Shown: positions 28,471-36,945 of the stretch, piece by piece
How the letters are laid out: each line of letters opens with the position of its first letter
Position numbering within the stretch: the first letter of the stretch is position 1
Source of the DNA: an uncultured Prevotellaceae bacterium
GTDB lineage: Bacteria > Bacteroidota > Bacteroidia > Bacteroidales > UBA3663
Reading direction: 5' to 3'
NCBI GenBank assembly: GCA_900319235.1
Contig: ONNR01000007.1
Location: 84,501-148,500, forward strand
Length of the DNA stretch: 64,000 bases
The notes under the pieces: model-generated
Seen by the model: the letters and a program-made list of their open reading frames with translations, nothing else
Databases searched by the model: none
What the model was told of the DNA's origin: nothing
Position numbers and translations under genes: made by a program

Positions 28471-28658
28471 TGTCTTATTTCCGTTTGAGGTGATTATTCT
28501 TGTTTGTTTGCCTCTTTGACGTTACTATCCCCCGGTGGTTTATCCCAAGTTCCTCACTTTTAGCATTTCTTGACTACAATCATAAAGTTTCCTAACGATT
28601 TAAACCTTTGGCCTAATTGCCCAAAGTGCGTTCTTTTCGATGCGGATTCGTGCTGTCA

Positions 28659-28718
28659 AACAAAAAGAGGATGTGTCTTTGGCCAATGGGATTGGCTTTC
28701 GACACACCCTCTTTTGTT
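28659..28718. terminator. Long terminator hairpin downstream of glutathione peroxidase
   Basis: Nested inverted repeat. Outer arms 28659-28677 and 28701-28718 (AACAAAA...TGTGTC and its complement with a bulge and mismatch) surround an inner GCCAAT/ATTGGC stem. It is flanked by A-rich and T-rich ends on both strands and lies 20 bp after the peroxidase stop (minus strand). The rest of the 268-bp gap 28471-28738 shows nothing further. Confidence 0.75.
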
Positions 28719-28738
28719 ATAAGGACTCGAATCGACGC

Positions 28739-29284
28739 TTATGCAAGCATTGCCTCTATGTCCTTCTCAAAATCCTTCGGTTCGGCAACTGGAGCATAGC
28801 GCTTGATGGTCTCACCGTCCTTTGAGATAAGGAACTTGGTGAAGTTCCAAAGGATATCGCTATCTTTCTCCACACTGGTGCTGAGCTTCTTGAGAAGTGC
28901 GTGAGTGGCCTTTGCCTTCAGACCTTTGTACTCCTCAGTGGGAGCCTGAGCCTTCAGATACTCGAAGATGGGGTCGGCCGCAGCGCCGTTCACATCAATC
29001 TTCTTCATGATCTGGAAGGTCACACCATAGTTCAACTGGCAGAATTCCTCAATCTGTGCGTCGCTACCTGGATCCTGCTCCTTGAACTGGTTGCAGGGGA
29101 ATCCGATTACGACGAGACCCTTGTCCTTGTACTTCTGGTTCAGTTCCTCCAGTCCTGCGAACTGAGGGGTAAAACCGCACTTGCTGGCAGTATTGACAAT
29201 CAAAAGCACCTTGCCTTCGAACTTCGAGAAATCCAACTCCTTACCTTTGCTCGTGAGAGCCTTGAATTCATAAATCTTTTTCAT
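28739..29284 (-). CDS. Glutathione peroxidase family protein (thiol peroxidase)
   Basis: Reduces hydrogen or organic peroxides, in bacteria usually with thioredoxin. The 181-residue protein has the catalytic tetrad of the GPx family: Cys36 in NTASKCGFTPQ, Gln66 in GFPCNQF, and Trp146-Asn147 in ILWNFTKF. It is a cysteine (not selenocysteine) enzyme, as is normal for bacterial GPx. No signal peptide. It is a single gene with a strong terminator downstream and an AT-rich 450-bp region upstream. Confidence 0.93.
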   Translation of the reverse strand: MKKIYEFKALTSKGKELDFSKFEGKVLLIVNTASKCGFTPQFAGLEELNQKYKDKGLVVIGFPCNQFKEQDPGSDAQIEEFCQLNYGVTFQIMKKIDVNGAAADPIFEYLKAQAPTEEYKGLKAKATHALLKKLSTSVEKDSDILWNFTKFLISKDGETIKRYAPVAEPKDFEKDIEAMLA

Positions 29285-29732
29285 ATCTTTATATATTTAA
29301 TTGTTATTTGTATCGTTTGCGATTCAAATATAGACATTATTTTATTATATTGCAAGCATTGCATCAATTATTTTATATTTTTTAACGATAAATCGCGCGC
29401 GATATAACATAAAACATTCTTTTTGAGTGATTTTGATAAGTCGTCATTTCAATTTTATGTCCTCATTCATCCTTTTAAGCCATTTTGATCATCTTCATTT
29501 AGTCTTTTACTCAACAATAGTAGTAAAGCCCAGAATGAATAAAAGGGATAAACTCACCACAGTTGAGAAATCAATGCGGGACCTATCGAAAGTTCAAAAA
29601 TGATAAAAATGTTCTATTACCAGCCAAGTAAAGTCAAGGTGCTATAAAAAGAAGGGTCACTCTTCTGAAGAAATAAGGACTTCCTACGGAAAGCTAACAC
29701 TTTCTATTTGGTTAGAGTTATTTGCCTATATT
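29285..29732. other. AT-rich intergenic region without visible gene
   Basis: A 448-bp stretch clearly more AT-rich than the flanks. The only striking element is a perfect 12-bp palindrome ATCGCGCGCGAT at 29392-29403, an isolated GC-rich site. No reading frame, promoter with both boxes, or RNA gene could be supported. Confidence 0.5.
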
Positions 29733-31151
29733 TTATCTTTTCGATTTGATGAAAATGCCTTGTGAGCCCTCTTTGCGTGGACGCCCCATTAGGTCATATA
29801 GTTTCACTTCCTGAGGTTCGGCATCATTTGGTACGAGTGTGATTGATGCTTCTTCATCGATGTTGACGCTAAGTCGGTTGGGCGCTCCTTGAGGTCCTGT
29901 ATAATTGAGATAACAACGGAAAGCTGTCACTGTAGCAGCTTCATTGTTTGTGATGCCAAATTCAGTGCCACTACTATTCAATTTGTATTTGCCTGTTCCA
30001 ATCGTCTCGTTTGTGAAACTGCCTACTACTTGCCAGTTGCTCCCAACTGGTAAAGTCTTGGCGGCAACGTCATTTTTGATTGTAGCATTTGCAAGGGACA
30101 AGGTCCATTCACTTGCGTCAGAATATATGAAGCAAGGCGTGCCAGCTTTGACAAGAGTTTCTGTTGATTCTACTCGAGTCAAGTTGATTTGTTGGTCAGT
30201 GGCCGCTGTGACTATATATATCTTACACACATCATTTCCAAAGTCAGACTCCTTGATATCAAAGGGGAGGCAGACGGAGTTCCAATTTTTGGTGTTGGAG
30301 CGATTGTAACTAATAGTACCATCAATATTTGAAGATGGAGCTTGGAAGTCGACTTTGTCGGGAATTATGGAATTTGAACTTCCATAGGTTGTGCCGGAGG
30401 ATGCGGATCCTATGATTACCTTAGCTCCAAACGCAAGTTCATTCGCAGGATTATTAATGAAGCTAAAATCGTATTTATAAACATCTCCTGATTTCTTATA
30501 GGTGTTCAATGTAATTTCAGAAATTGCATTTATATCAGTGCCTCGGTTCTTAATCGCAGTTATTAATTGACTGAATTTTTCATCATTAAATGTTATACCA
30601 TTAGAGTATTTAAAATACATTTTGATTGTTTCGTCTTTAATATCATCATTGAAGTATTTCAAAACTATTTCTGCTCCTACAAATGAATTTAAACCACCAG
30701 CCCAGTCGGATGAATAGAATTTCTTGCTACTATTATTAAAAACTATTATATAATCAACATAGCATAGTAAGTCATAATATATACAATGTCGGCAAGTCGT
30801 CAGATTATCTCCGTTTTCAACAATAACTCTCTTTAGATTAGTGTTTTCAAGTATAACTTTATTTAAACTTGTTATGGTAGAAGGAATAAATAGATCGGTT
30901 ATTGCACAATCAGCTGAAATGACGGAAGAGGAACTTGATCCTTTTAGTTCGGTCACTGGGTATTTTACATTATTATATTTCAGCTCTAGGGGAATTTCGA
31001 AAGAAGAACTGTTGCCTAAGTACTTTTTAATGCTGATAGAAGAATTGTTTAAAATAGAAATGCTATAAAGTCCTGAATCGTCAACTAAGTCTATGGAATA
31101 AACACTCGTCGTTATGAATAGCAAAAATAATATAATCAAAATTCGTTTCAT
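29733..31151 (-). CDS. Exported surface protein with LRR-like segment and T9SS-like C-terminus
   Basis: A 472-residue protein with a signal peptide (MKRILIILFLLFITTSVYS). Residues 55-115 look like BspA-type leucine-rich repeats (VTELKGSSSSSVI, AITDLFIPSTITSLNKVILENTNLKRVIVENG). The C-terminus EVKLYDLMGRPRKEGSQGIFIKSKR matches the short conserved ending of many Prevotella/Bacteroides surface proteins that resembles a type IX secretion sorting signal. The gene is noticeably AT-rich (AT-rich codons such as AAT, ATA, TTA) compared with neighbouring genes, which fits horizontal acquisition or relaxed composition in surface genes. It is monocistronic. Exact role is unknown; adhesion is a guess. Confidence 0.7.
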   Translation of the reverse strand: MKRILIILFLLFITTSVYSIDLVDDSGLYSISILNNSSISIKKYLGNSSSFEIPLELKYNNVKYPVTELKGSSSSSVISADCAITDLFIPSTITSLNKVILENTNLKRVIVENGDNLTTCRHCIYYDLLCYVDYIIVFNNSSKKFYSSDWAGGLNSFVGAEIVLKYFNDDIKDETIKMYFKYSNGITFNDEKFSQLITAIKNRGTDINAISEITLNTYKKSGDVYKYDFSFINNPANELAFGAKVIIGSASSGTTYGSSNSIIPDKVDFQAPSSNIDGTISYNRSNTKNWNSVCLPFDIKESDFGNDVCKIYIVTAATDQQINLTRVESTETLVKAGTPCFIYSDASEWTLSLANATIKNDVAAKTLPVGSNWQVVGSFTNETIGTGKYKLNSSGTEFGITNNEAATVTAFRCYLNYTGPQGAPNRLSVNIDEEASITLVPNDAEPQEVKLYDLMGRPRKEGSQGIFIKSKR

Positions 31152-31229
31152 TTTGTAGAATTTTAAAATTGTTCGTTAGTTGTAAAATATAAATGGTAAA
31201 ACCTATCGAATTAAAATATGAGTCCTGTT

Positions 31230-31280
31230 CTTGTCTCCTCCCTCCATATAAATCTGATTATGCGGCATATGGGAGACAAG
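31230..31280. terminator. Bulged hairpin downstream of the MazG-like gene
   Basis: CTTGTCTC (31230-31237) and CCATAT (31244-31249) pair with ATATGG (31267-31272) and GAGACAAG (31273-31280), 14 bp with a 6-nt bulge on one side. It lies 58 bp after the MazG-like stop on the minus strand. There is no obvious T run, so its role as terminator is uncertain. Confidence 0.45.
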
Positions 31281-31337
31281 CTTTGTTGTAATTATTAACG
31301 GAACTTATTGTACTTGCTTGATTATTTTAACGTATGT

Positions 31338-31664
31338 TCACCTCTCATCTCCCTCCCCGTGAATGCGGTCACGCTGCATACGGGAGGCGAGTTTATCGAG
31401 ATTCATTTGGCAGATTTCGTCGAGGGTGTAGCCGAGGTCGTGGGCCAGGGAGGCGGCATACCACATCACATCGCCCAACTCAAGGGCAATCTGATGGCGG
31501 CGTTCGGGAGTGAACTCGTCGTTGTTGTCGCGGATGACCTTCTTGACCTTGTCGGCTACCTCGCCAGCTTCTCCGGTGAGGCCGAGGGTGGGGTATATGA
31601 TGGCGCGGGAGGAGGGGTAGATGGCGGTGCGGCGGGCACCTTCCTGATATTCGTTTATCGTCAT
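31338..31664 (-). CDS. MazG-like nucleotide pyrophosphohydrolase
   Basis: Hydrolyses (d)NTPs to monophosphates and may clean nucleotide pools. The 108-residue product starts MTINEYQEGARRTAIYPS and has the MazG metal-binding pattern: GLTGEAGEVADKVKK (E-x2-x-E) followed by ELGDVMWYAASLAHDLG (E-x-x-D). Length fits single-domain MazG-like enzymes. The start at 31664 is chosen on the conserved N-terminus; the open frame continues upstream to 31763 through a structured inverted-repeat region that is unlikely to be coding. Substrate is not known. Confidence 0.88.
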   Translation of the reverse strand: MTINEYQEGARRTAIYPSSRAIIYPTLGLTGEAGEVADKVKKVIRDNNDEFTPERRHQIALELGDVMWYAASLAHDLGYTLDEICQMNLDKLASRMQRDRIHGEGDER

Positions 31665-31708
31665 GACAAAAAAGATGAAAAATGGTTTTTGTGTGAAGAT
31701 GAAAAATG

Positions 31709-31838
31709 GAGAAGATTGAATGGAAGCGCTTGATAGCGCTTCTGCTGTCTGCCTTTGACTCATTATCTGAAAGCGAGCTTTCAGCTGATGAGTCTAAGCC
31801 ATTCAGCACCCCTGAAGGGGCTTTCATTCAATCTTTTC
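31709..31838. repeat. Cloverleaf-like inverted-repeat element
   Basis: Terminal arms 31709-31722 and 31825-31838 pair over 14 bp (core AAGATTGAATG, perfect over 11 bp, one G-T in the extension). Enclosed are three hairpins: GAAGCGC/GCGCTTC (31723-31742); GACTCAT + CTGAAAGC / GCTTTCAG + ATGAGTC (31757-31794, with a 3x3 internal loop); and CCCC/GGGG with a TGAA loop (31809-31820). It occupies most of the 289-bp gap between the acyl ligase fusion and the MazG-like gene. It could be a structured RNA leader, a small RNA or a MITE-like palindromic element. Two copies of AGATGAAAAATGG (31674-31686, 31697-31709) lie just on the MazG side. Confidence 0.55.
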
Positions 31839-31953
31839 GAAAATCGTTTCACAGAAAAATAATTAAAAATATTTGTGGGCCACTTCTTTATGTGGAAATC
31901 GCTAATTCGGGAATTCCCTAATTCGTGATGAAAAAGAAGATCGCAAATGCGTG

Positions 31954-34431
31954 TCAGAGCCCGCGCTGGTTCTGGATGATGGCATCGCGGACGCGGCGGG
32001 TGAGGGTGTCGTAGGTGTCGTCGGGCTGAGGCTGGATGACGGGGAGGTAATCGACACGGATCTTGAAGGGACGTGCCCACTTGCTGTGCTTGGGCAGCGC
32101 CTCGTAAGCTCCATGGATGGAGCAGGGGACGATAGGGACGTTGAGTTCCTTGGCGAGAATGGCGAAGGTCTTCTTGAATTCGCCCACTTCGCCCGTCTCG
32201 GTGCGTGTGCCTTCGGGGAAGATGATGATGTTCTTGCCCTGCTTGAAGGCTTCGCCCATTCGCTGGATGGAGGTCTTGAGATTGGTGGGCTCCATGACGA
32301 TGACGTTGTGGCGCTTGGCAATGCTCTGGACGATGGGGTGCTTGACGTGCGACTCCTTGGCGAAGAAGAAGGTCTTGCGGACGTTCTTCTTGGGACTGTA
32401 GGCCATGACGAGCATACCATCGAGGAACGACTGATGGTTGGCTGCGAGCATATAGGGGCCATCTTGCGGGATGTTCTCGGCTCCGCGACCTTCGAGACGG
32501 AAGTAGAGACGGGCGATGAGCTTGAAGAACCAGAGGATGAGCAGATCGTCGGGCCAGGCATCGGGGAGCTTGAGGTTCTGGGTATCTTCGTGGAGGATGT
32601 GATGCCAGTCGATTTCCTCGACCTCGATGCGCGTCTTGTAATCGGCCACGTGTTCGGCGAGTTCGAGGACATTGCGGAAGGCGGCGATGCGTTCGGCAGA
32701 GATGTCCATGCCGAAGGTCTGCTCGAGGAAGCCCTGCAGACCTACCTTGTCGAGTGAATCGAGCTGCAGGTCGGTGTCGAGGTTATCGGTAGGACGCACG
32801 GGGCACTTCTTCTCGTGCTGGATGTAGTTCTTGATGATTTTGTATTCGGGGAAGGAAGGCTCGATGATGCGCTTCTTGTTCTTGTCGGTATGTTCGCCCG
32901 ACGAGACGAGGGCGGGGAGCTTGAAGCGCTGGAGCTTGTCCATCTTGGTGCGCGGCAGTTCGCCATGATAGACGAAGAGCGACATAAGGCGCTTGTAGGG
33001 TGGCACTTCTTGGTTGTAGGGTTCGAGGAGTTCACGCTTGAGGGCTTCCTCGAGTTCCTCGTCGTTGCGCCCCTGAATCCACGCGGCCTGTGGAACGATG
33101 ATTGCCTTGAGCATATCGACGTCCTGGATGATGCCGACTTCCTTGACGATGTCGGTGTGCTGCTCGAGCTTGAACTCAATCTCGGAGGGGTTGATGTTCT
33201 TGCCATTGGAGAGGACGATTATCTCCTTGGTGCGACCGGTGATGTAGAGACGACCCTTGTCGTCGAAACGTCCGAGGTCGCCCGTGTGGAGCCAGCCTTC
33301 GTCGTCGAAGATGGCAGCCGTCTCCTCGGGACGGTTGTAATAGCCCTGCATCACATTGGGACCCTTGACGCAGATTTCGCCGTTCTTGAGGATGACCTTC
33401 TCGGAGGGGAGGGGTTTGCCCACCGAGCCGGGGACGATGTCGTCGGGACGCGTGAACGAGATCATGGGTGCGCACTCGGACATACCGTAACCTTCGAGCA
33501 GGTCGAGACCGAGGGTCTTGATGTCGATGGCAATCTCGCGGTCGAGGGCTGCGCCGCCCGAGACGAGGATGTCGAGATGTCCGCCAAGTGCCTGGCGCAC
33601 GGAGGTGAAGACGAGGCGACTGAGCCAACGCCACTGGAGGGCACGACACATTTTAAATATAGCGCGCGTGAGAGCCTTGGCTTCGACCTTCGCCTTGATG
33701 CCTCGGATGAGGGTAGTCCACAGACGGGGTACGCCAATCATAAGGCCTACTTTGCCGCGCTTGAGGGTGTCGAGGATGTCGGGTCCGGTCATAGCGGGCG
33801 CGATGGCTACACCGCCACCGACGGTGATGGGTGCGACGAGACAGCCCAACAAGGGGAGCACGTGATGGAGAGGCAGGAGGATGATGGCGCGGCGATCCTG
33901 CGTATAGATGCGCACTTCCTTCGAGACCGAATCGACGTTGGCCATCATATTGCCGAACGAGAGCATTACGCCCTTGGGCGAGCCTGTGGTGCCGGAGGTG
34001 TAGATGATGACGGCAGTAGCCGACGACTCGTAGTCGATCTTGGCGGGGCGAATATCGTCGGACAGTTCGACCTGCTCGTGTTCGTCGATGATCAGAATGG
34101 GCAGCTCGCGTCCCAGCAGACGCAAGGCTTCGCGGGCCGTGTCGAGCTTCTTGTTGGAGGTCCAGATGCATTCGGCCTCACTGTCGCGCAGGGTGTAGGC
34201 CACCTCGTCGGGCGTGGCGGTGGCATCGACAGGGACAGCGATGCCGCGATTGAGCCAGATGCTGAAGAAGGCGTAGATCCAGCCTTCGCGGTTTTCGGAG
34301 AGGATGACAGTCTTGGCACCAGCGTGGGGCGAAGTGTATCGGGCGAAATAGGTGATGCGGCGAAGCATCTCCTTGTAACTGACGTAACGGTTGCCGGCGA
34401 TGATGGCGGTCTTGTGGAAGTCTTTGATCAT
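31954..34431 (-). CDS. Fusion: acyl-AMP ligase - acyl carrier domain - PlsC-type acyltransferase
   Basis: An 825-residue three-domain protein. Residues 1 to about 530 are an AMP-binding acyl-ACP/CoA ligase with the P-loop IYTSGTTGSPKGV (143-155) and YITGRTKEIIVLSNGKN hinge motif. Residues about 535-600 resemble an acyl carrier domain with the phosphopantetheine Ser in LDSLDK (Ser559). The C-terminal part is a PlsC acyltransferase with NHQSFLD (665-671) and FPEGTRT (738-744). It may activate a free fatty acid, load it on its own carrier and transfer it to a lysophospholipid or other acceptor, like Aas but with an internal carrier. Membrane association is expected. It is the last gene of a GC-rich minus-strand block. 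Confidence 0.88.
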   Translation of the reverse strand: MIKDFHKTAIIAGNRYVSYKEMLRRITYFARYTSPHAGAKTVILSENREGWIYAFFSIWLNRGIAVPVDATATPDEVAYTLRDSEAECIWTSNKKLDTAREALRLLGRELPILIIDEHEQVELSDDIRPAKIDYESSATAVIIYTSGTTGSPKGVMLSFGNMMANVDSVSKEVRIYTQDRRAIILLPLHHVLPLLGCLVAPITVGGGVAIAPAMTGPDILDTLKRGKVGLMIGVPRLWTTLIRGIKAKVEAKALTRAIFKMCRALQWRWLSRLVFTSVRQALGGHLDILVSGGAALDREIAIDIKTLGLDLLEGYGMSECAPMISFTRPDDIVPGSVGKPLPSEKVILKNGEICVKGPNVMQGYYNRPEETAAIFDDEGWLHTGDLGRFDDKGRLYITGRTKEIIVLSNGKNINPSEIEFKLEQHTDIVKEVGIIQDVDMLKAIIVPQAAWIQGRNDEELEEALKRELLEPYNQEVPPYKRLMSLFVYHGELPRTKMDKLQRFKLPALVSSGEHTDKNKKRIIEPSFPEYKIIKNYIQHEKKCPVRPTDNLDTDLQLDSLDKVGLQGFLEQTFGMDISAERIAAFRNVLELAEHVADYKTRIEVEEIDWHHILHEDTQNLKLPDAWPDDLLILWFFKLIARLYFRLEGRGAENIPQDGPYMLAANHQSFLDGMLVMAYSPKKNVRKTFFFAKESHVKHPIVQSIAKRHNVIVMEPTNLKTSIQRMGEAFKQGKNIIIFPEGTRTETGEVGEFKKTFAILAKELNVPIVPCSIHGAYEALPKHSKWARPFKIRVDYLPVIQPQPDDTYDTLTRRVRDAIIQNQRGL

Positions 34432-34455
34432 GGGAGAGGGGATGAGGGGTGATGA

Positions 34456-34484
34456 GCAGTCATAGATGGCTGCAACGGGAACGC
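34456..34484 (+). repeat. REP-like palindrome, copy A
   Basis: Core GCAGTCAT-AG-ATGGCTGC (one G-T pair) followed by the tail AACGGGAACGC. It lies in the gap between murA and the acyl ligase gene. Same orientation as copies B-E. Confidence 0.7.
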
Positions 34485-34499
34485 GGGGGATGGGGAGGA

Positions 34500-35816
34500 T
34501 TAATCCTCCTTTCGGGTGATGTGGGCGCCGAGGGCGTTGAGACGCTGGTCGATGGCCTCGTAGCCGCGGTCGATCTGGTTGATGTTATCGATGCGGGAGG
34601 TCCCTTCGGCACTCATTGCGGCGATGAGCAGGGCGATGCCTGCGCGGATGTCAGGGCTGGTCATATTGGCATGACGCAGTTTGTACTGGCGGTCGATGCC
34701 GATGACGGTGGCACGGTGAGGGTCGCAGAGGACGATCTGCGCACCCATATTGATGAGCTTGTCGACGAAGAAGAGTCGCGACTCGAACATCTTCTGATGG
34801 ATGAGGACGACGCCGCGTGCCTGGGTGGCAGTGACGAGGAGGACGGACAGAAGGTCGGGCGTGAGGCCCGGCCAGGGTGCGTCGGCAATGGTCATGATGG
34901 AGCCATCGATGAACGAGTCGATCTGATAATGGTCGTGGGCTGGTACATAGAGGTCGTCGCCGCGCTGTTCGACGGTGATGCCGAGACGACGGAAGGCATC
35001 GGGAATGATTCCGAGGTCGGGCACGGAGACGTCGGCGATGGTGAGTTCGGAGCCCGTCATGGCAGCCATACCGATGAATGAGCCGACTTCGATCATATCG
35101 GGCAGGAGGCGATGCTGGGTGCCATGGAGTTCGCGCACGCCCTCGATGGTGAGGAGGTTGGAGCCGATGCCCTCGATGTGGGCACCCATACGAGAGAGCA
35201 TACGGCAGAGCTGCTGCAGATAAGGCTCGCAGGCAGCATTGTAGATGGTGGTGGTGCCTTCGGCGCAGACGGCAGCCATGACGATGTTGGCGGTGCCGGT
35301 GACGGAAGCTTCGTCGAGCAGCATATAGCATCCCGAGAGGTGACCATGGGTGGCCTCGACGCGGTAGAGGTGGCGCTCGGGGTCATAGGTGAACTCGGTG
35401 CCGAGTCGCTGGAGGCCGATGAAGTGGGTGTCGAGACGTCGACGACCGATCTTGTCACCACCGGGCTGGGGCAACAGGGCATGTCCGAAGCGCGAGACAA
35501 GCGGACCGAGGAGCATTACCGAACCACGCAGCGACATACAGCGACGCAGATAGTCGTCGCTTTCGAGGTAAGCCACATCGATGTGGTCGGCGCGGAAGCG
35601 GAACGTGCCGCGTTCGAGGTGATGTACGACGACACCCATCTTGCGCAGGAGCTCGATGAGGTTGAGGGTGTCGAGAATCTCGGGGATGTTGGTGATGGTG
35701 ACTTCCTCACGGGTGAGGAGTACGGCACATAGCACTTCGAGGGCTTCGTTCTTGGCGCCTTGTGGCTTGATGGTGCCACGCAAGGGGTGGCCACCTTCGA
35801 TGATGAAACTAGACAT
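34500..35816 (-). CDS. murA: UDP-N-acetylglucosamine 1-carboxyvinyltransferase
   Basis: MurA transfers enolpyruvate from PEP to UDP-GlcNAc, the first committed step of peptidoglycan synthesis, in the cytoplasm. The 438-residue protein has the KPQGAKNEALEVLCA start, LRGSVMLLGPLVSRFGHALLPQPGG loop and the GIGSNLLTIEGV-type internal repeat. At the position of the usual fosfomycin-reactive Cys (PGGCxIG in E. coli) this protein has Asp121 (PGGDKIG), the variant associated with fosfomycin insensitivity. The start at 35816 (MSSFIIEGG) leaves 4 bp after the upstream gene's stop; an ATG five codons earlier would overlap it. Confidence 0.95.
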   Translation of the reverse strand: MSSFIIEGGHPLRGTIKPQGAKNEALEVLCAVLLTREEVTITNIPEILDTLNLIELLRKMGVVVHHLERGTFRFRADHIDVAYLESDDYLRRCMSLRGSVMLLGPLVSRFGHALLPQPGGDKIGRRRLDTHFIGLQRLGTEFTYDPERHLYRVEATHGHLSGCYMLLDEASVTGTANIVMAAVCAEGTTTIYNAACEPYLQQLCRMLSRMGAHIEGIGSNLLTIEGVRELHGTQHRLLPDMIEVGSFIGMAAMTGSELTIADVSVPDLGIIPDAFRRLGITVEQRGDDLYVPAHDHYQIDSFIDGSIMTIADAPWPGLTPDLLSVLLVTATQARGVVLIHQKMFESRLFFVDKLINMGAQIVLCDPHRATVIGIDRQYKLRHANMTSPDIRAGIALLIAAMSAEGTSRIDNINQIDRGYEAIDQRLNALGAHITRKED

Positions 35817-35820
35817 AGCG

Positions 35821-36861
35821 TTATTCGTCATCTTTCGTGAGGTCTAACTTGTAGTCGTCGCGGCCACGAGGCACCCAATGCTTCTCGAGGGGATGGCTAG
35901 TGGCCTGGCGGTATCGGATGCGCTGGCGCAGGATGTCGAGGGCGGCATAGATAGCCTGTCGAAGAGGCATCTCAGAGGCCTGATTCTGCCCTGCGATGTC
36001 GTAGCGGATGCCTACGAAGGGATAGGTGAGGATAAGGTGAAGGCCGGAGATGTAGCCGATGTTGTAGTCGGCATCACGGCTTGCGATGGCCTGCTTGAAG
36101 GCTTCGTCCTGATCCTGGAAAAGACAGCCGTCGTAGTGGTCCTGCCAAGCTCCCTGGGAGAAGGCTGTGGCATCGAGGGGACCGAAGGCGAGGACACCCT
36201 GCTCGTGGAGTTCATCGAGGTCGTTGCGCAATTTCTCGTGCGAAGAGACGACGGCGATGCGGGGACGCATAATGCCGAAGTCGTAGCGCAGACTTTGGCT
36301 GATGGCACGGATGTCGTTCTGGAAGGCTTCGGACGCGATGCCTTCGCCGAGTTCGGTGGTGACGTCGTAGTGATGGAGCTGGAGGATGCGAAGACTGTCG
36401 TTGATGATCCAGTCGAACGAAGCGTCGTGGATGTTGAGCGCACGATGGATGAAGTCCGAGAGGGCGTGTGACGACTGGTCGTTGTCGAGGTGGCCAGGGA
36501 GGGTGACGAGGGCATCGATGTCATCGTTGTCGTAGGCCTCGAGCGCCGCGGTGAGTGAACTGGCTTCGGCCTGAAGGGAAGCTTCGGTCTGCTGTCCGAA
36601 CTGGACTTCGGGTTCGGCGTCACCACATACGGGCACGAGGTTGATGCGCCCTTCGATGGCGTCGCCTGCGCGTGAGACGACGTTGAGGGGGATCATGCTG
36701 ATGCCCAGCTGCTGGGCGGTGCTGCGCAGCACCTGGGCGCTGCCGAAGATGACGGGAGTACAGAACTCGAGCATCTCGGGGTCCTGCAGGACTTTGATTA
36801 GCATCTCGCAGCCGATGCCGTTGATATCACCTTGGGTTATGCCGATACGGAAGAGGTACAT
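35821..36861 (-). CDS. PdxA-like protein, apparently catalytically degenerate
   Basis: Homologous to 4-hydroxythreonine-4-phosphate dehydrogenase (vitamin B6 synthesis). The 346-residue product keeps the family start IGITQGDINGIG and a C-terminal YDIAGQNQASE block. As far as I can align it by eye, most active-site motifs are changed: the PINK motif region reads VTLPGHL, the metal-binding TTH region reads QLHHYDV, YHDQG is FQDQD, and the SPAHGTAYDIAG motif reads TYPFVGIRYDIAG. It may be an inactive paralogue or have acquired another function. The start at 36861 (MYLFRIGITQG) was chosen over 36912, whose extra leader runs into a repeat. It lies between murA and a DUF4837 gene with short spacing. 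Confidence 0.75.
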   Translation of the reverse strand: MYLFRIGITQGDINGIGCEMLIKVLQDPEMLEFCTPVIFGSAQVLRSTAQQLGISMIPLNVVSRAGDAIEGRINLVPVCGDAEPEVQFGQQTEASLQAEASSLTAALEAYDNDDIDALVTLPGHLDNDQSSHALSDFIHRALNIHDASFDWIINDSLRILQLHHYDVTTELGEGIASEAFQNDIRAISQSLRYDFGIMRPRIAVVSSHEKLRNDLDELHEQGVLAFGPLDATAFSQGAWQDHYDGCLFQDQDEAFKQAIASRDADYNIGYISGLHLILTYPFVGIRYDIAGQNQASEMPLRQAIYAALDILRQRIRYRQATSHPLEKHWVPRGRDDYKLDLTKDDE

Positions 36862-36904
36862 GCTATGGATGATGGAAGAGGGATGATGAAAGAGGGAGGG
36901 ATGG

Positions 36905-36933
36905 GCAGCCATAGATAGCTGCGACTGGAACGC
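36905..36933 (+). repeat. REP-like palindrome, copy B
   Basis: Core GCAGCCAT-AG-ATAGCTGC with one mismatch, then the tail GACTGGAACGC. It sits in the 84-bp gap between the DUF4837 lipoprotein gene and the PdxA-like gene. Confidence 0.65.
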
Positions 36934-36945
36934 TGGTGGCGCGCC

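Noticed and set aside
28731..28745. tRNA-like GACTCGAATC sequence near the peroxidase gene
   Set aside because: No acceptor stem, D- or anticodon arms around it; part of the peroxidase 3' region.
32815..34452. 545-codon plus-strand frame opposite the acyl ligase gene
   Set aside because: Antisense shadow of a GC-rich gene: low-complexity Asp/Glu/Val/Gly composition, while the minus strand encodes a clear three-domain enzyme.
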